Assembly (NCBI GenBank): GCA_038116745.1
Contig: JAYODW010000005.1
Location: forward strand, 1-64,000
Length of the DNA stretch: 64,000 nt
Direction of reading: 5' to 3'
Origin: JAYODW01 sp038116745
GTDB lineage: Bacteria; Pseudomonadota; Gammaproteobacteria; Ga0077536
The translations under genes were made by a program, and so were the position numbers. This document shows positions 51,266 to 59,967 of this stretch, in pieces. The notes beneath the pieces were generated by a model. It did no database searches. It was not told the origin of the DNA and worked only from the letters and a program-made list of their open reading frames with translations. Every line of letters starts with the position of its first letter. Position 1 is the stretch's first letter.

Positions 51266-52149
51266 ATAATCTTCTGCCGAATCTCGGGGTACTCGCGCAG
51301 AAGCTGCTGCCCAAACAGGCACTCTCTTCACTAGTAGGCTGGCTAGCGGCGCGCGAGTGCGGTCCGCTGACTACGCTTGCGATCCGCGTTTTCATTCGGG
51401 TCTACGGGGTGAACATGGCAGAAGCCGCTGAGCCCTCAGCAAGCGCCTATGCCACATTCAACGCTTTTTTTACCCGCAGTCTGCGTGGTGGCGCGCGCGT
51501 CCAACCTTCAGCACCCACGGCGGTTGCAAGCCCTTGCGACGGGGTGGTCAGCGCTGCGGGACAACTCGAGCAGGGACGTCTCATTCAAGCCAAGGGGCTC
51601 TGGTACGACCTCGAGAAGCTGCTCGGAGGGGACAGCGAAACCGCTCAGAAATTCACAGGCGGTCGCTTCGTTACTATTTATCTCGCCCCTTACGACTACC
51701 ACCGGGTGCATATGCCGCTTGCGGGCCGCCTCACAGGACTGCGTTATGAACCGGGTTCACTGTACTCAGTCAACCGCGCGACAACCTGCGCGCTACCCGG
51801 GCTCTTTCACCGCAACGAACGTGTGACAGCAGTGTTCGAAAGCGAACAGGGCATCTTTGCGCTCGTCATGGTAGGCGCCCTGAACGTCGGAAGTATTTCT
51901 TTAGTCCTGCCCGGCTCCATGCCCTTTCAGAATCGACCTGCTCCCGGAAACTGGACCCCGCGCCAAACACATCAACTGACTGGAGAGGAACATTTTGGAC
52001 GCGGCGACGAGTTCGGTCGCTTCAACATGGGCTCTACAGTGATATTGCTGGCAAGCAAGGGCTGCCTGGACTTTGAGGATTTAGTGGAGAGTGACGTGCT
52101 CCGAATGGGCACCGTCATCGGACACGTCAACCGGGCTGAACGGTACTGA
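51262..52149 (+). CDS. psd: Phosphatidylserine decarboxylase proenzyme
   Basis: A 295-residue type-I PSD. ATYNAFFTRSLRGGARV, the DYHRVHMPLAGRL catalytic His block, and the autocleavage site GST in FNMGSTVILL (near residue 257) are present. The Met before GST replaces the commoner Leu (LGST). Cleavage yields the pyruvoyl-bearing alpha chain. Converts phosphatidylserine to phosphatidylethanolamine at the membrane. Coupled by a 4-bp overlap to the PCuAC gene. Converges with nuoN. Confidence 0.93.
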   Translation: MNNLLPNLGVLAQKLLPKQALSSLVGWLAARECGPLTTLAIRVFIRVYGVNMAEAAEPSASAYATFNAFFTRSLRGGARVQPSAPTAVASPCDGVVSAAGQLEQGRLIQAKGLWYDLEKLLGGDSETAQKFTGGRFVTIYLAPYDYHRVHMPLAGRLTGLRYEPGSLYSVNRATTCALPGLFHRNERVTAVFESEQGIFALVMVGALNVGSISLVLPGSMPFQNRPAPGNWTPRQTHQLTGEEHFGRGDEFGRFNMGSTVILLASKGCLDFEDLVESDVLRMGTVIGHVNRAERY

Positions 52150-52227
52150 AAGCGCCATCTTCAGACGGCAGCCGTGCAGGAATCAACTCAGACGACGAAC
52201 CAACCCGGGTGCTCCGGCTGACAGAGC

Positions 52228-52252
52228 GCGAGAGTGCTCGCTTCCTGATTTT
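52228..52252. terminator. Weak hairpin between psd and nuoN
   Basis: GCGAG-AGTG-CTCGC (52228-52241) followed by TTCCTGATTTT. A 5-bp stem with a broken T-run might act as a terminator for psd; it is too short for confidence. Confidence 0.25.
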
Positions 52253-52255
52253 CGG

Positions 52256-53692
52256 TCAGCCGACCGAGGCCAGCACCGCAGTCAGGCAGACAGACATGAG
52301 GGCGCCCGGCAGAAGACCCAGCGCCACCACGATTAGCCCATTCATGGTGAATACGAAACCCACCTGACTATCGCCGCGATCCTGGCCTGAAGCGCCACTC
52401 CCCGCGTCGAAGTACATGAGCTTGACCACACGGAGGTAGTAAAAAGCGCCAACCAGGGAAAACAGCACGGCAATCGCTGCGAGTCCGACATGCCCGCTGG
52501 CGATGACTTCTTTCAGCACGAACCACTTAGCCCAGAAGCCTGCAAAGGGCGGTACGCCTGCCAGCGAAAACATGATGACCAGGACAAGGAAAGCCAGCCA
52601 GGGTCGGCGCGTTGCCAGCCCGGAGAAATCTGCAAGCTCATCTGCCTCACCGTCTTTTCCGGAAAGCAAAATGATGGCGCCGAATGCCGCCATGCTCATG
52701 ACCGCATACACGATCACATAGAACATCGACGCAGCGAAGCCGGCCGCTGTCGCCGCAACAACGCCCAGCAGCAGAAATCCCATATGAGCGACGGTGGAGT
52801 AGGCAAGCATACGCTTTAGATTGCTCTGCGCGATTGCAACCACGTTACCCAACCCCATGGAAACCACCGCAAGCAAGGCAAGCATGGCGACCCAGGCATC
52901 GCTCATTGCCGGCAGCCCCTGGCCCAGGAGACGAACGGCCATGGCGAAAGCGGCTAATTTGGGCGCGGTACTGATGAATAAAGTCACCGGTGTCGCAGCC
53001 CCCTGATAGACGTCGGGCACCCACATGTGAAACGGCGCTACGCCGAGTTTGAAAGTCACCCCGATCAGTACGAAAACTATGCCGAAGGCAAACAACGTGG
53101 GGTTAGCGTCACGGCTGGCTCGCTGAGCAAGCTCGCCCAGATCCAGCGTCCCTCCTACCCCGTACAGCATGGAAATCCCGTACAGCAGGAGCCCTGATGC
53201 AAGCGCTCCAAGCACGAAGTATTTCATTGCCGCCTCGGCCGCAGCGCCGGAGTCACGCTCCATTGCCACCATGGCATAGAGCGACAACGACAGGAGTTCA
53301 AGCCCCAGATAAAGCGTCAGCAGGCTGTGTGATGACACCAGCACCATCATTCCGAGCCCAGCGAAAAGCGCAAGAATGAAAAATTCCGAGGCAGCCCGCT
53401 GTTGACGTCCGAAGTAGTCGCGGGCGTATAGAAAAGACACCACTATCAGCGCCAGCGCAAAAGCCTTGAGCACCGCACCCATCGGATCGGCCACGTATGT
53501 GCCGTTGAAGGCGAGTGTCGTTGCTTCAGGGTAGTGCAAAGTCACCACACCGAGGGTCGCGAGGCCAGCGACCAGGGCCGCCCAGAACGTAGCAGTGCTC
53601 TGCGCTGACCGTTTGAACACATCCACCAGCAAAACGACGCAGGCAAGCGCGGCCAGAGTCGCCTCGGGAAGGACGTGGGTGATCTCATTCAT
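52256..53692 (-). CDS. nuoN: NADH-quinone oxidoreductase subunit N
   Basis: A 478-residue antiporter-like membrane subunit of complex I with about 14 TMs. LYLGLELLSLSLYAMVAMERDSGAAAEAAMKYFVLGALASG and KLGVAPFHMWVPDVYQGAATPVTLFISTAPKLAAF are diagnostic, including the Glu and Lys of the proton channel. Last gene of the operon, 49 bp after nuoM. Confidence 0.95.
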   Translation of the reverse strand: MNEITHVLPEATLAALACVVLLVDVFKRSAQSTATFWAALVAGLATLGVVTLHYPEATTLAFNGTYVADPMGAVLKAFALALIVVSFLYARDYFGRQQRAASEFFILALFAGLGMMVLVSSHSLLTLYLGLELLSLSLYAMVAMERDSGAAAEAAMKYFVLGALASGLLLYGISMLYGVGGTLDLGELAQRASRDANPTLFAFGIVFVLIGVTFKLGVAPFHMWVPDVYQGAATPVTLFISTAPKLAAFAMAVRLLGQGLPAMSDAWVAMLALLAVVSMGLGNVVAIAQSNLKRMLAYSTVAHMGFLLLGVVAATAAGFAASMFYVIVYAVMSMAAFGAIILLSGKDGEADELADFSGLATRRPWLAFLVLVIMFSLAGVPPFAGFWAKWFVLKEVIASGHVGLAAIAVLFSLVGAFYYLRVVKLMYFDAGSGASGQDRGDSQVGFVFTMNGLIVVALGLLPGALMSVCLTAVLASVG

Positions 53693-53741
53693 AGAAGCAA
53701 CTCTCAGACGGCGTAGCGCAGTTCACTATCCAGGCGTCCGT

Positions 53742-55262
53742 TCAGGGCAGTTTGCTCTGCGCAATGTGGTGTACGAGTTGGTCGACACTCATATGCATCA
53801 TTTCAAACAGCGGTGCCGGCCAGATTCCAAACACCAGAACGGTTACGGCGAGCACACTGAGCATGAGCTTTTCACGTCCGTCGATGTCAGTCAGTTCCGC
53901 CACCTTGCTGTTCGCCACAGCGCCGAAAATAACGCGTTTATACATCCACAGCGTGTAGGCCGCGCCGAGAATCAAGGTCATTGCAGCCAGGAAGGCGTAC
54001 CAGAAATTAGCTTTGAAGGCCGTCACAATGACCAGGAATTCTCCGACGAAACCGGATGTTCCCGGCAACCCGGAATTCGCCATCGCGAACAGCATCATGA
54101 AGGCCGCGAACACAGGCATGGTGTTGACCACGCCGCCGTAATCGCCGATCTGCCGACTGTGGATGCGGTCGTACATCACCCCCACGCACAGGAAGAGGGC
54201 GCCGGAAATGAAACCGTGCGAAATCATCTGAATCATGCCGCCTTCAATTCCGGCAGCCGCGTTGTCCCAGTTCTCCGTCGCACCTGCAACCTGGTAGACC
54301 ATGAAAAAGCCCAGGGTCACAAAGCCCATGTGAGAGATCGATGAGTAAGCAATCAGCTTCTTCATGTCCTGCTGCGCGAGAGCAACAAACCCGATATAGA
54401 CGACCGCAATCAGCGACAGCGCGATCATCAGCCAGTCCAGCGAGGCCGTGCCGTCCGGCGTGATGGGCAGACTGAACCTCAGAAATCCATAACCACCCAT
54501 CTTCAACATGATGGCCGCAAGGATGACCGATCCACCTGTCGGCGCTTCAACGTGGGCATCCGGCAGCCAGGTGTGCACTGGCCACATCGGGATTTTGACG
54601 CCGAACGCGAGCAGGAACGCGAGGAAGATCCACTGCTGCTCAGCCAGCGTCAGCGCTGCCTGCTGCATGTCTGAGATAGAGAAGCTGCCGATTTTGAAAT
54701 AAACATACAGCAGCGCGACCAGCATGAGCACAGAGCCGAGGAAGGTGTAGAGGAAAAACTTGATAGTGGCGTATACGCGGCGCGGACCGCCCCAGATGCC
54801 GATGATGAGAAACATCGGAATCAGCATCGCCTCCCAGAACACGTAGAAGAGTATGGCGTCCAGGGCGCTGAAAACGCCGATCATCAGCCCTTCGAGCAGC
54901 AGGAAGGCGCCCATGTAGAGGCTGAGCCGGTCTTTTATAACGACCCATGCCGCCAGCACGACAAGCACGGTCGTAAAACTCGTCAGCAGCACAAGGGGTA
55001 ACGCGATCCCGTCCAAGCCGACGGCATATTCAATACCGAACGGAGCGATCCAGGGGGTACGCTCAACGAACTGCATTGCGGCAGTCGAATTATCGAACTG
55101 CATCCACGCGACCAGCGTTAGCGCAAATGTCGCCAGCGAGATTGCGAGCGAGTCTTTCCGAACCGCCCCGTCGTGCACACGGCTGCCTGCGAAGATTACC
55201 CATAGTCCGCCCAGGATTGGCAGCCAGATAGTTAAAGTGAGCAGAGGAAAATCAGCGGCCAT
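53742..55262 (-). CDS. nuoM: NADH-quinone oxidoreductase subunit M
   Basis: 506 residues from ATG 55262; a TTG at 55271 is the only earlier in-frame option. FYVFWEAMLIPMFLIIGIWGG carries the conserved TM5 Glu. FGVKIPMWPVHTWLPDAHVEAPTGGSVILAAIMLKMGGYGFLRF carries the TM7/8 Lys and His residues. Proton-pumping membrane subunit. Confidence 0.95.
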   Translation of the reverse strand: MAADFPLLTLTIWLPILGGLWVIFAGSRVHDGAVRKDSLAISLATFALTLVAWMQFDNSTAAMQFVERTPWIAPFGIEYAVGLDGIALPLVLLTSFTTVLVVLAAWVVIKDRLSLYMGAFLLLEGLMIGVFSALDAILFYVFWEAMLIPMFLIIGIWGGPRRVYATIKFFLYTFLGSVLMLVALLYVYFKIGSFSISDMQQAALTLAEQQWIFLAFLLAFGVKIPMWPVHTWLPDAHVEAPTGGSVILAAIMLKMGGYGFLRFSLPITPDGTASLDWLMIALSLIAVVYIGFVALAQQDMKKLIAYSSISHMGFVTLGFFMVYQVAGATENWDNAAAGIEGGMIQMISHGFISGALFLCVGVMYDRIHSRQIGDYGGVVNTMPVFAAFMMLFAMANSGLPGTSGFVGEFLVIVTAFKANFWYAFLAAMTLILGAAYTLWMYKRVIFGAVANSKVAELTDIDGREKLMLSVLAVTVLVFGIWPAPLFEMMHMSVDQLVHHIAQSKLP

Positions 55263-55314
55263 GAAGTGCAATCTTAGTGATAAGAAATCTCAGTCAGGGT
55301 TCGTTTCACATTGC

Positions 55315-57276
55315 TCAGGCGAGGACCTGATGCACGAACACACCCAACAGAACCAGTAGGCCCAGAATCATCGCGAAAGCATAGTGATACAGGTAACCGG
55401 TCTGCAGCCGGCGCACGACGCCTGAAGACCAGGCTACGAGCTGCGCGGAACCGTTGACTAAGAGTCCATCGATGATCGCCACATCACCTCCGCGCCATAG
55501 AAGACCGCCTGCCTTTCGCGCCCCGCCAGCAAAAAACCAGTCGTTGAAACGATCAAAGCCATATTTTTCAAGCAGCACGCGATGCACCAAGGAGAAGGTA
55601 TCCGCGATTTTTTGCGGCAGTTCGGGACGTTTCAGATATAAGTACCAAGCGCAGGCCACGCCACCGAGGGCCAGCCAGGTGGGCAGCTGCGTCAATCCAT
55701 GAACGACCATACCCAGCGCGCCGTGGTAGTCGCCGGCAAGATGTGCGAGCACGTCATGCGCTTCATTAACTTGAATGCTGTTGCCAAAGTGTCCGCCGAA
55801 CAGCATGTCTCCGACGAACACTGCCCCAGCCGCGACTGATGGCACCGCCAGTGCTATCAGTGGCCAGGTAACTACCTTTGGCGATTCGTGCAGGTGCTCT
55901 TTTGTGTGCGGGTCTATCCGCTCCTCGCCGTGGAACACCATGAACACGAGGCGGAATGAGTACAGCGCAGTAATGAACACACCGCTCAGGACTGCTAAGT
56001 AGGCCCAGTGTGCGCCCGGTGTCGATGAGTGATGCACCGCCTCGATAATTGCGTCCTTCGAGAAGAAACCAGCGAGTCCCGGAAAACCGATGAGCGCGAG
56101 CGAACCGATCAGGCTGGTCCAGTAGGTCACGGGCATGTATTTCTTCAGCCCGCCCATCCTGCGCATATCCTGCTCATGGTGCATTCCGATAATCACTGAG
56201 CCCGCGGCCAGAAACAGTAGAGCCTTAAAGAACGCGTGGGTAAACAGATGGAAGATGGCAGCGGCATAAGCTGACGCGCCGAGCGCAACGGTCATATAGC
56301 CGAGCTGGGACAGCGTCGAATAAGCGACCACTCGCTTGATGTCGTTCTGCACCAGGCCAAGGAGCCCCATAAAAAAGGCGGTGAGCGCCCCGATGATCAG
56401 GACAACCGATAGCGCCGTCTCCGAGAGCTCGAAAAGAGGCGACATGCGCGCGACCATGAAAATTCCAGCAGTCACCATGGTGGCAGCATGAATCAATGCG
56501 GATATAGGCGTTGGTCCCTCCATCGAATCTGGCAGCCAGACGTGCAGCGGCACCTGTGCAGACTTGCCCATCGCGCCGATAAACAGCAGGAGACATGTCA
56601 CGGTCATCAAAGACCACTCGTGTCCAGGCACCAGCGTGATGGTTGCGTGCTCAAACTGACCTGCCGACTGGAATACAGCCGCGTAATCCAGCGTACCGAA
56701 ATACATGAGGACACAAGCAATCCCCAGGAGAAAGCCGAAGTCGCCGACGCGGTTGACCAGGAAAGCTTTGAGATTGGCGTAAATCGCGCTGTCGCGCGTG
56801 TACCAGAAACCGATCAGAAGATACGACACCAGGCCGACTGCTTCCCAGCCGAAAAAAAGCTGCAGAAAGTTATTCGCCATGACCAGCATCAGCATGCTGA
56901 AGGTGAACAGCGAGATATAGGAAAAGAACCGCTGGTAGCCAGGGTCGTCGTGCATATAGCCGATGGTATAGATGTGGACCATCCAGGAAACGAAGGTCAC
57001 AACTACCATCATGGTTGCACTGAGCTGATCAATCAGAAACCCGATATGAAACTCGACGCCACCTGTCGTCAGCCAGGTATACAGATTCGCGTTGTACACC
57101 TCTCCATCTGAGCCAATCGCTCGGGTGAACACCACGCACGAAAGCAAGAAAGACAGCCCTACGGTCGCGCTGGTCACCCAGTGAGCGCCGGCTCGCCCGA
57201 TAGCTCTGCCGAAAAGACCGGCAGCAATAGCACCACAGAGCGGTGCCAGGACGATTATCAGACAGATAGTACCCAT
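55315..57276 (-). CDS. nuoL: NADH-quinone oxidoreductase subunit L
   Basis: A 653-residue distal membrane subunit. FGWEAVGLVSYLLIGFWYTR, AKSAQVPLHVWLPDSMEGPTPISALIHAATMVTAGIFMVAR (here GKSAQVPLHV) and the C-terminal lateral helix/anchor segment are visible. Starts at ATG 57276 behind a GGAG-type site. It is separated from nuoK by 136 bp, the longest gap in the operon; a -10-like or structured element was looked for there and not found. Confidence 0.95.
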   Translation of the reverse strand: MGTICLIIVLAPLCGAIAAGLFGRAIGRAGAHWVTSATVGLSFLLSCVVFTRAIGSDGEVYNANLYTWLTTGGVEFHIGFLIDQLSATMMVVVTFVSWMVHIYTIGYMHDDPGYQRFFSYISLFTFSMLMLVMANNFLQLFFGWEAVGLVSYLLIGFWYTRDSAIYANLKAFLVNRVGDFGFLLGIACVLMYFGTLDYAAVFQSAGQFEHATITLVPGHEWSLMTVTCLLLFIGAMGKSAQVPLHVWLPDSMEGPTPISALIHAATMVTAGIFMVARMSPLFELSETALSVVLIIGALTAFFMGLLGLVQNDIKRVVAYSTLSQLGYMTVALGASAYAAAIFHLFTHAFFKALLFLAAGSVIIGMHHEQDMRRMGGLKKYMPVTYWTSLIGSLALIGFPGLAGFFSKDAIIEAVHHSSTPGAHWAYLAVLSGVFITALYSFRLVFMVFHGEERIDPHTKEHLHESPKVVTWPLIALAVPSVAAGAVFVGDMLFGGHFGNSIQVNEAHDVLAHLAGDYHGALGMVVHGLTQLPTWLALGGVACAWYLYLKRPELPQKIADTFSLVHRVLLEKYGFDRFNDWFFAGGARKAGGLLWRGGDVAIIDGLLVNGSAQLVAWSSGVVRRLQTGYLYHYAFAMILGLLVLLGVFVHQVLA

Positions 57277-57412
57277 CTAATCGCGTCCTCCGCGGAGCGG
57301 CTGCGACCGGCCCGCGAATTCAGAGCACCGACGGCTTAAAAGTCGCTCATAGCAATCCAGATCGGTTTCCATCCGGCCTGCAATAGATCCTCTGGGTCGG
57401 AATCGCACGGTG

Positions 57413-57718
57413 TCAGCCTTTCATCAGATCAAGATCTTCGACGTTGATCGAGAGCCGATTGCGGAACAGAACGACCAGGATCGCCAGGCCGATAGCAGCC
57501 TCAGCGGCCGCCACGGTCAGAATAAAAAACACAAAAACCTGGCCCTGGACATCGCCATTGAAGTGAGAAAAAGCCACAAAATTCAGATTCACCGCGAGCA
57601 ACATCAACTCGATACACATCAGCAGAACGATAACGTTCTTGCGGTTCATGAAGATCCCGGCAACGCTCAGACAGAAGAGGATTGCTCCTAAAATCAGAAA
57701 ATCAGCTAAAGCCAGCAT
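57413..57718 (-). CDS. nuoK: NADH-quinone oxidoreductase subunit K
   Basis: 101 residues, the normal NuoK length, from ATG 57718. Three TMs are seen; the conserved membrane Glu residues are in IVLLMCIELMLLAVNLNFVAF and TVAAAEAAIGLAILV. An extension to 57781 overlaps nuoJ and is rejected. Confidence 0.95.
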   Translation of the reverse strand: MLALADFLILGAILFCLSVAGIFMNRKNVIVLLMCIELMLLAVNLNFVAFSHFNGDVQGQVFVFFILTVAAAEAAIGLAILVVLFRNRLSINVEDLDLMKG

Positions 57719-57737
57719 CAGTGAGTCACCCTCAGAT

Positions 57738-58334
57738 CTATTTCTCTGCGTCGACTTTGACAAGTCGAACCCGATCGCCACGCCGAACCACTACCTGACG
57801 TTCGGGTGAAGGTGCCTTGGTCTGACGGGTCTCGCGGAGAGTGAGGGCAATAGCGGCGATGATCGCAACCAGCAGAATTACCGCTGCAATTTCGAAAGGC
57901 CAGATGTAGCTTCCGTACAAAGCCAGGCCCAGTTCCCGCGTGTTGCTGTAGTCGCTGGCATGCTGTTCTGCACCAGAGCTCTGGATTGCAGCGAAATAGT
58001 CCCCGCTCACGACCGTCCCCAGCGCCAACATCATCGCAATCGCGACCAAAGCGGCGGCCGGGAAATATCGAGCAAACCCCTCCCGCAGTTCGGCCAGGTT
58101 AATGTCGAGCATCATGACGACGAATAGAAAGAGCACCATGACCGCGCCGACGTAGACCAGCACCAGCGTAATCGCCAGGAACTCCGCCTGCAGCAGCAAC
58201 CAGATACCTGCGCTGGAGAAAAACGCCAGCACGAGAAACAGCGCAGCGTGGACCGGATTACGCACCGTGATGACCATGGACGCAGCCAGGATCAACAAGC
58301 CGGCGAAACTGTAGAAGACAATCTGCTCAAACAT
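57738..58334 (-). CDS. nuoJ: NADH-quinone oxidoreductase subunit J
   Basis: 198 residues with five TMs. RNPVHAALFLVLAFFSSAGIWLLLQAEFLAITLVLVYVGAVMVLFLFVVMML is the signature block, including the pi-bulge TM3 with the conserved Tyr. A charged tail (QTKAPSPERQVVVRRGD) ends the protein. 19 bp before nuoK. Confidence 0.95.
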   Translation of the reverse strand: MFEQIVFYSFAGLLILAASMVITVRNPVHAALFLVLAFFSSAGIWLLLQAEFLAITLVLVYVGAVMVLFLFVVMMLDINLAELREGFARYFPAAALVAIAMMLALGTVVSGDYFAAIQSSGAEQHASDYSNTRELGLALYGSYIWPFEIAAVILLVAIIAAIALTLRETRQTKAPSPERQVVVRRGDRVRLVKVDAEK

Positions 58335-58416
58335 CAGCTTTACTTCAGTCGCAATCGCGGCGGGATACAGTGCTCTTGGTTCAGAGGTCCCTCAGCAGAC
58401 GAGTCCAGAACGAACA

Positions 58417-58905
58417 TCAGCGGTATCTCGCCTCCGCCTCTCGGTCGGCGGCAATCTGGGCCTCAAAACGGTCACCGTTCGCGAGCAACCGCTCTTTGGT
58501 CATTAGCAGATCGCCGCGTTGCTCACCGTGGTACTCGAAGTGTCGAGTCTCCACGATCGAGTCCACCGGGCAGGACTCCTCACAAAAACCGCAGAAAATA
58601 CATTTAGTGAGGTCAATGTCGTAACGCGTGGTCCGACGCGTTCCGTCTTCGCGCATCTGCGATTCAATGGTTATCGCCAGCGCAGGGCAGACCGCTTCGC
58701 ACAGTTTGCAGGCGATGCAGCGCTCCTCTCCATTCGGGTAACGACGCAGTGCATGCAGGCCGCGGAACCGAGGGGACTGCGGCGTTTTTTCCTCGGGGTA
58801 CTGAACAGTAATTTTCCGGTCAATGAGATAGGTCCCGGTCAAACGCAACCCCTTGAACAGCTCCCATAGAGTGAGGCTTTTGAGATAGGCAGTGATCGTG
58901 CTCAT
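58417..58905 (-). CDS. nuoI: NADH-quinone oxidoreductase subunit I
   Basis: A 162-residue ferredoxin-like subunit with two 4Fe-4S sites, CIACKLCEAVCP and CIFCGFCEESCP (clusters N6a and N6b). FRGLHALRRYPNGEE precedes the first. 82 bp separate it from nuoJ, with nothing recognisable in the gap. Confidence 0.96.
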   Translation of the reverse strand: MSTITAYLKSLTLWELFKGLRLTGTYLIDRKITVQYPEEKTPQSPRFRGLHALRRYPNGEERCIACKLCEAVCPALAITIESQMREDGTRRTTRYDIDLTKCIFCGFCEESCPVDSIVETRHFEYHGEQRGDLLMTKERLLANGDRFEAQIAADREAEARYR

Positions 58906-58917
58906 TCGAACTTCACC

Positions 58918-59967
58918 CTAGGCTGCTGCAAACCACGGCGGCACATGCCAGACGACCATCGCCGCCACGACAACAATCCACACGATCGTGATCGGAAGAA
59001 ACACCTTCCATCCGAGACGCATGATCTGGTCGTAGCGGTAACGCGGGAAGGTTGCGCGGAACCAGAGAAACAGGAACAGAAAAAACGAGAGCTTGAAGAG
59101 AAACCAGTGGATCCCATCCGGGATCCCGGGAACCGGGGATAACCACCCACCCAGAAACAACACGGCGGTCAATCCCGAAATCAGGATCATGTTTGCGTAT
59201 TCGGCAAGGAAAAACAGCGCAAAAGCCATGCCCGCGTACTCGACATGAAACCCGGCGACGATCTCCGACTCCCCTTCGCTGACGTCAAAAGGCGCACGGT
59301 TGGTCTCGGCCACGCCTGAAATAAAGTAGATAAAAAACAGGGGTAGCAGCGGCAACCAGAACCAGCTGAAGATTCCGTAGCCCCCTCTCTGTGCCTCCAC
59401 AATGTCACCCAGATTCAGGCTGCCTGCGGCTACCAGCACACCGACCAGCGCGAAACCCATGGCAATTTCGTACGACACGATCTGAGCTGCAGACCGCATG
59501 GCGCCCAGGAAAGCATATTTCGAATTCGACGCCCAACCCGCGACGATAATTCCGTAAACGCCTAGAGAGGTGAGTGCAAGAATGTAGAGCAGGCCCGCGT
59601 TGATATCAGCGAGGGTCATCTCGGCCCCGAATGGAATGACCGCCCAGGCGGCCAAGGCTGGCCCCAGAGCCAGGATGGGCGCAATTAAAAAGAGAAATCG
59701 ACTCGCGCCCTGAGGAACAATCACCTCTTTACACAGGAGCTTCAGCGCGTCTGCAATCGGTTGGAGCAGCCCTCTCGGGCCGACCCTGTTTGGTCCGATT
59801 CTCACCTGGATGTAGCCGATGACCTTACGCTCCGCAAGCGTCAGATACGCGACCGCGCCCATTAAAGGCATCACGATGAGAAGAATTTTCAGGACGATAA
59901 TGAACGTCACCAGAACAGGCGACGGCAACCATGCAAGCTGAGCCTCGATCAGGGGAAATGGATTCAC
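58918..59967 (-). CDS. nuoH: NADH-quinone oxidoreductase subunit H
   Basis: 349 residues from GTG 59967, which overlaps the nuoG stop (GTGA). Eight TMs; AYLTLAERKVIGYIQVRIGPNRVGPRGLLQPIADALKLLCKE and AETNRAPFDVSEGESEIVAGFHVEYAGM, which form the quinone-channel loops, are intact. An in-frame extension to 60060 lies within nuoG and is not used. Confidence 0.95.
   Translation of the reverse strand: MNPFPLIEAQLAWLPSPVLVTFIIVLKILLIVMPLMGAVAYLTLAERKVIGYIQVRIGPNRVGPRGLLQPIADALKLLCKEVIVPQGASRFLFLIAPILALGPALAAWAVIPFGAEMTLADINAGLLYILALTSLGVYGIIVAGWASNSKYAFLGAMRSAAQIVSYEIAMGFALVGVLVAAGSLNLGDIVEAQRGGYGIFSWFWLPLLPLFFIYFISGVAETNRAPFDVSEGESEIVAGFHVEYAGMAFALFFLAEYANMILISGLTAVLFLGGWLSPVPGIPDGIHWFLFKLSFFLFLFLWFRATFPRYRYDQIMRLGWKVFLPITIVWIVVVAAMVVWHVPPWFAAA

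Noticed and set aside
57277..57412. Possible small RNA or tRNA gene in the nuoK-nuoL gap
   Set aside because: No cloverleaf, terminator or conserved element could be built on either strand.
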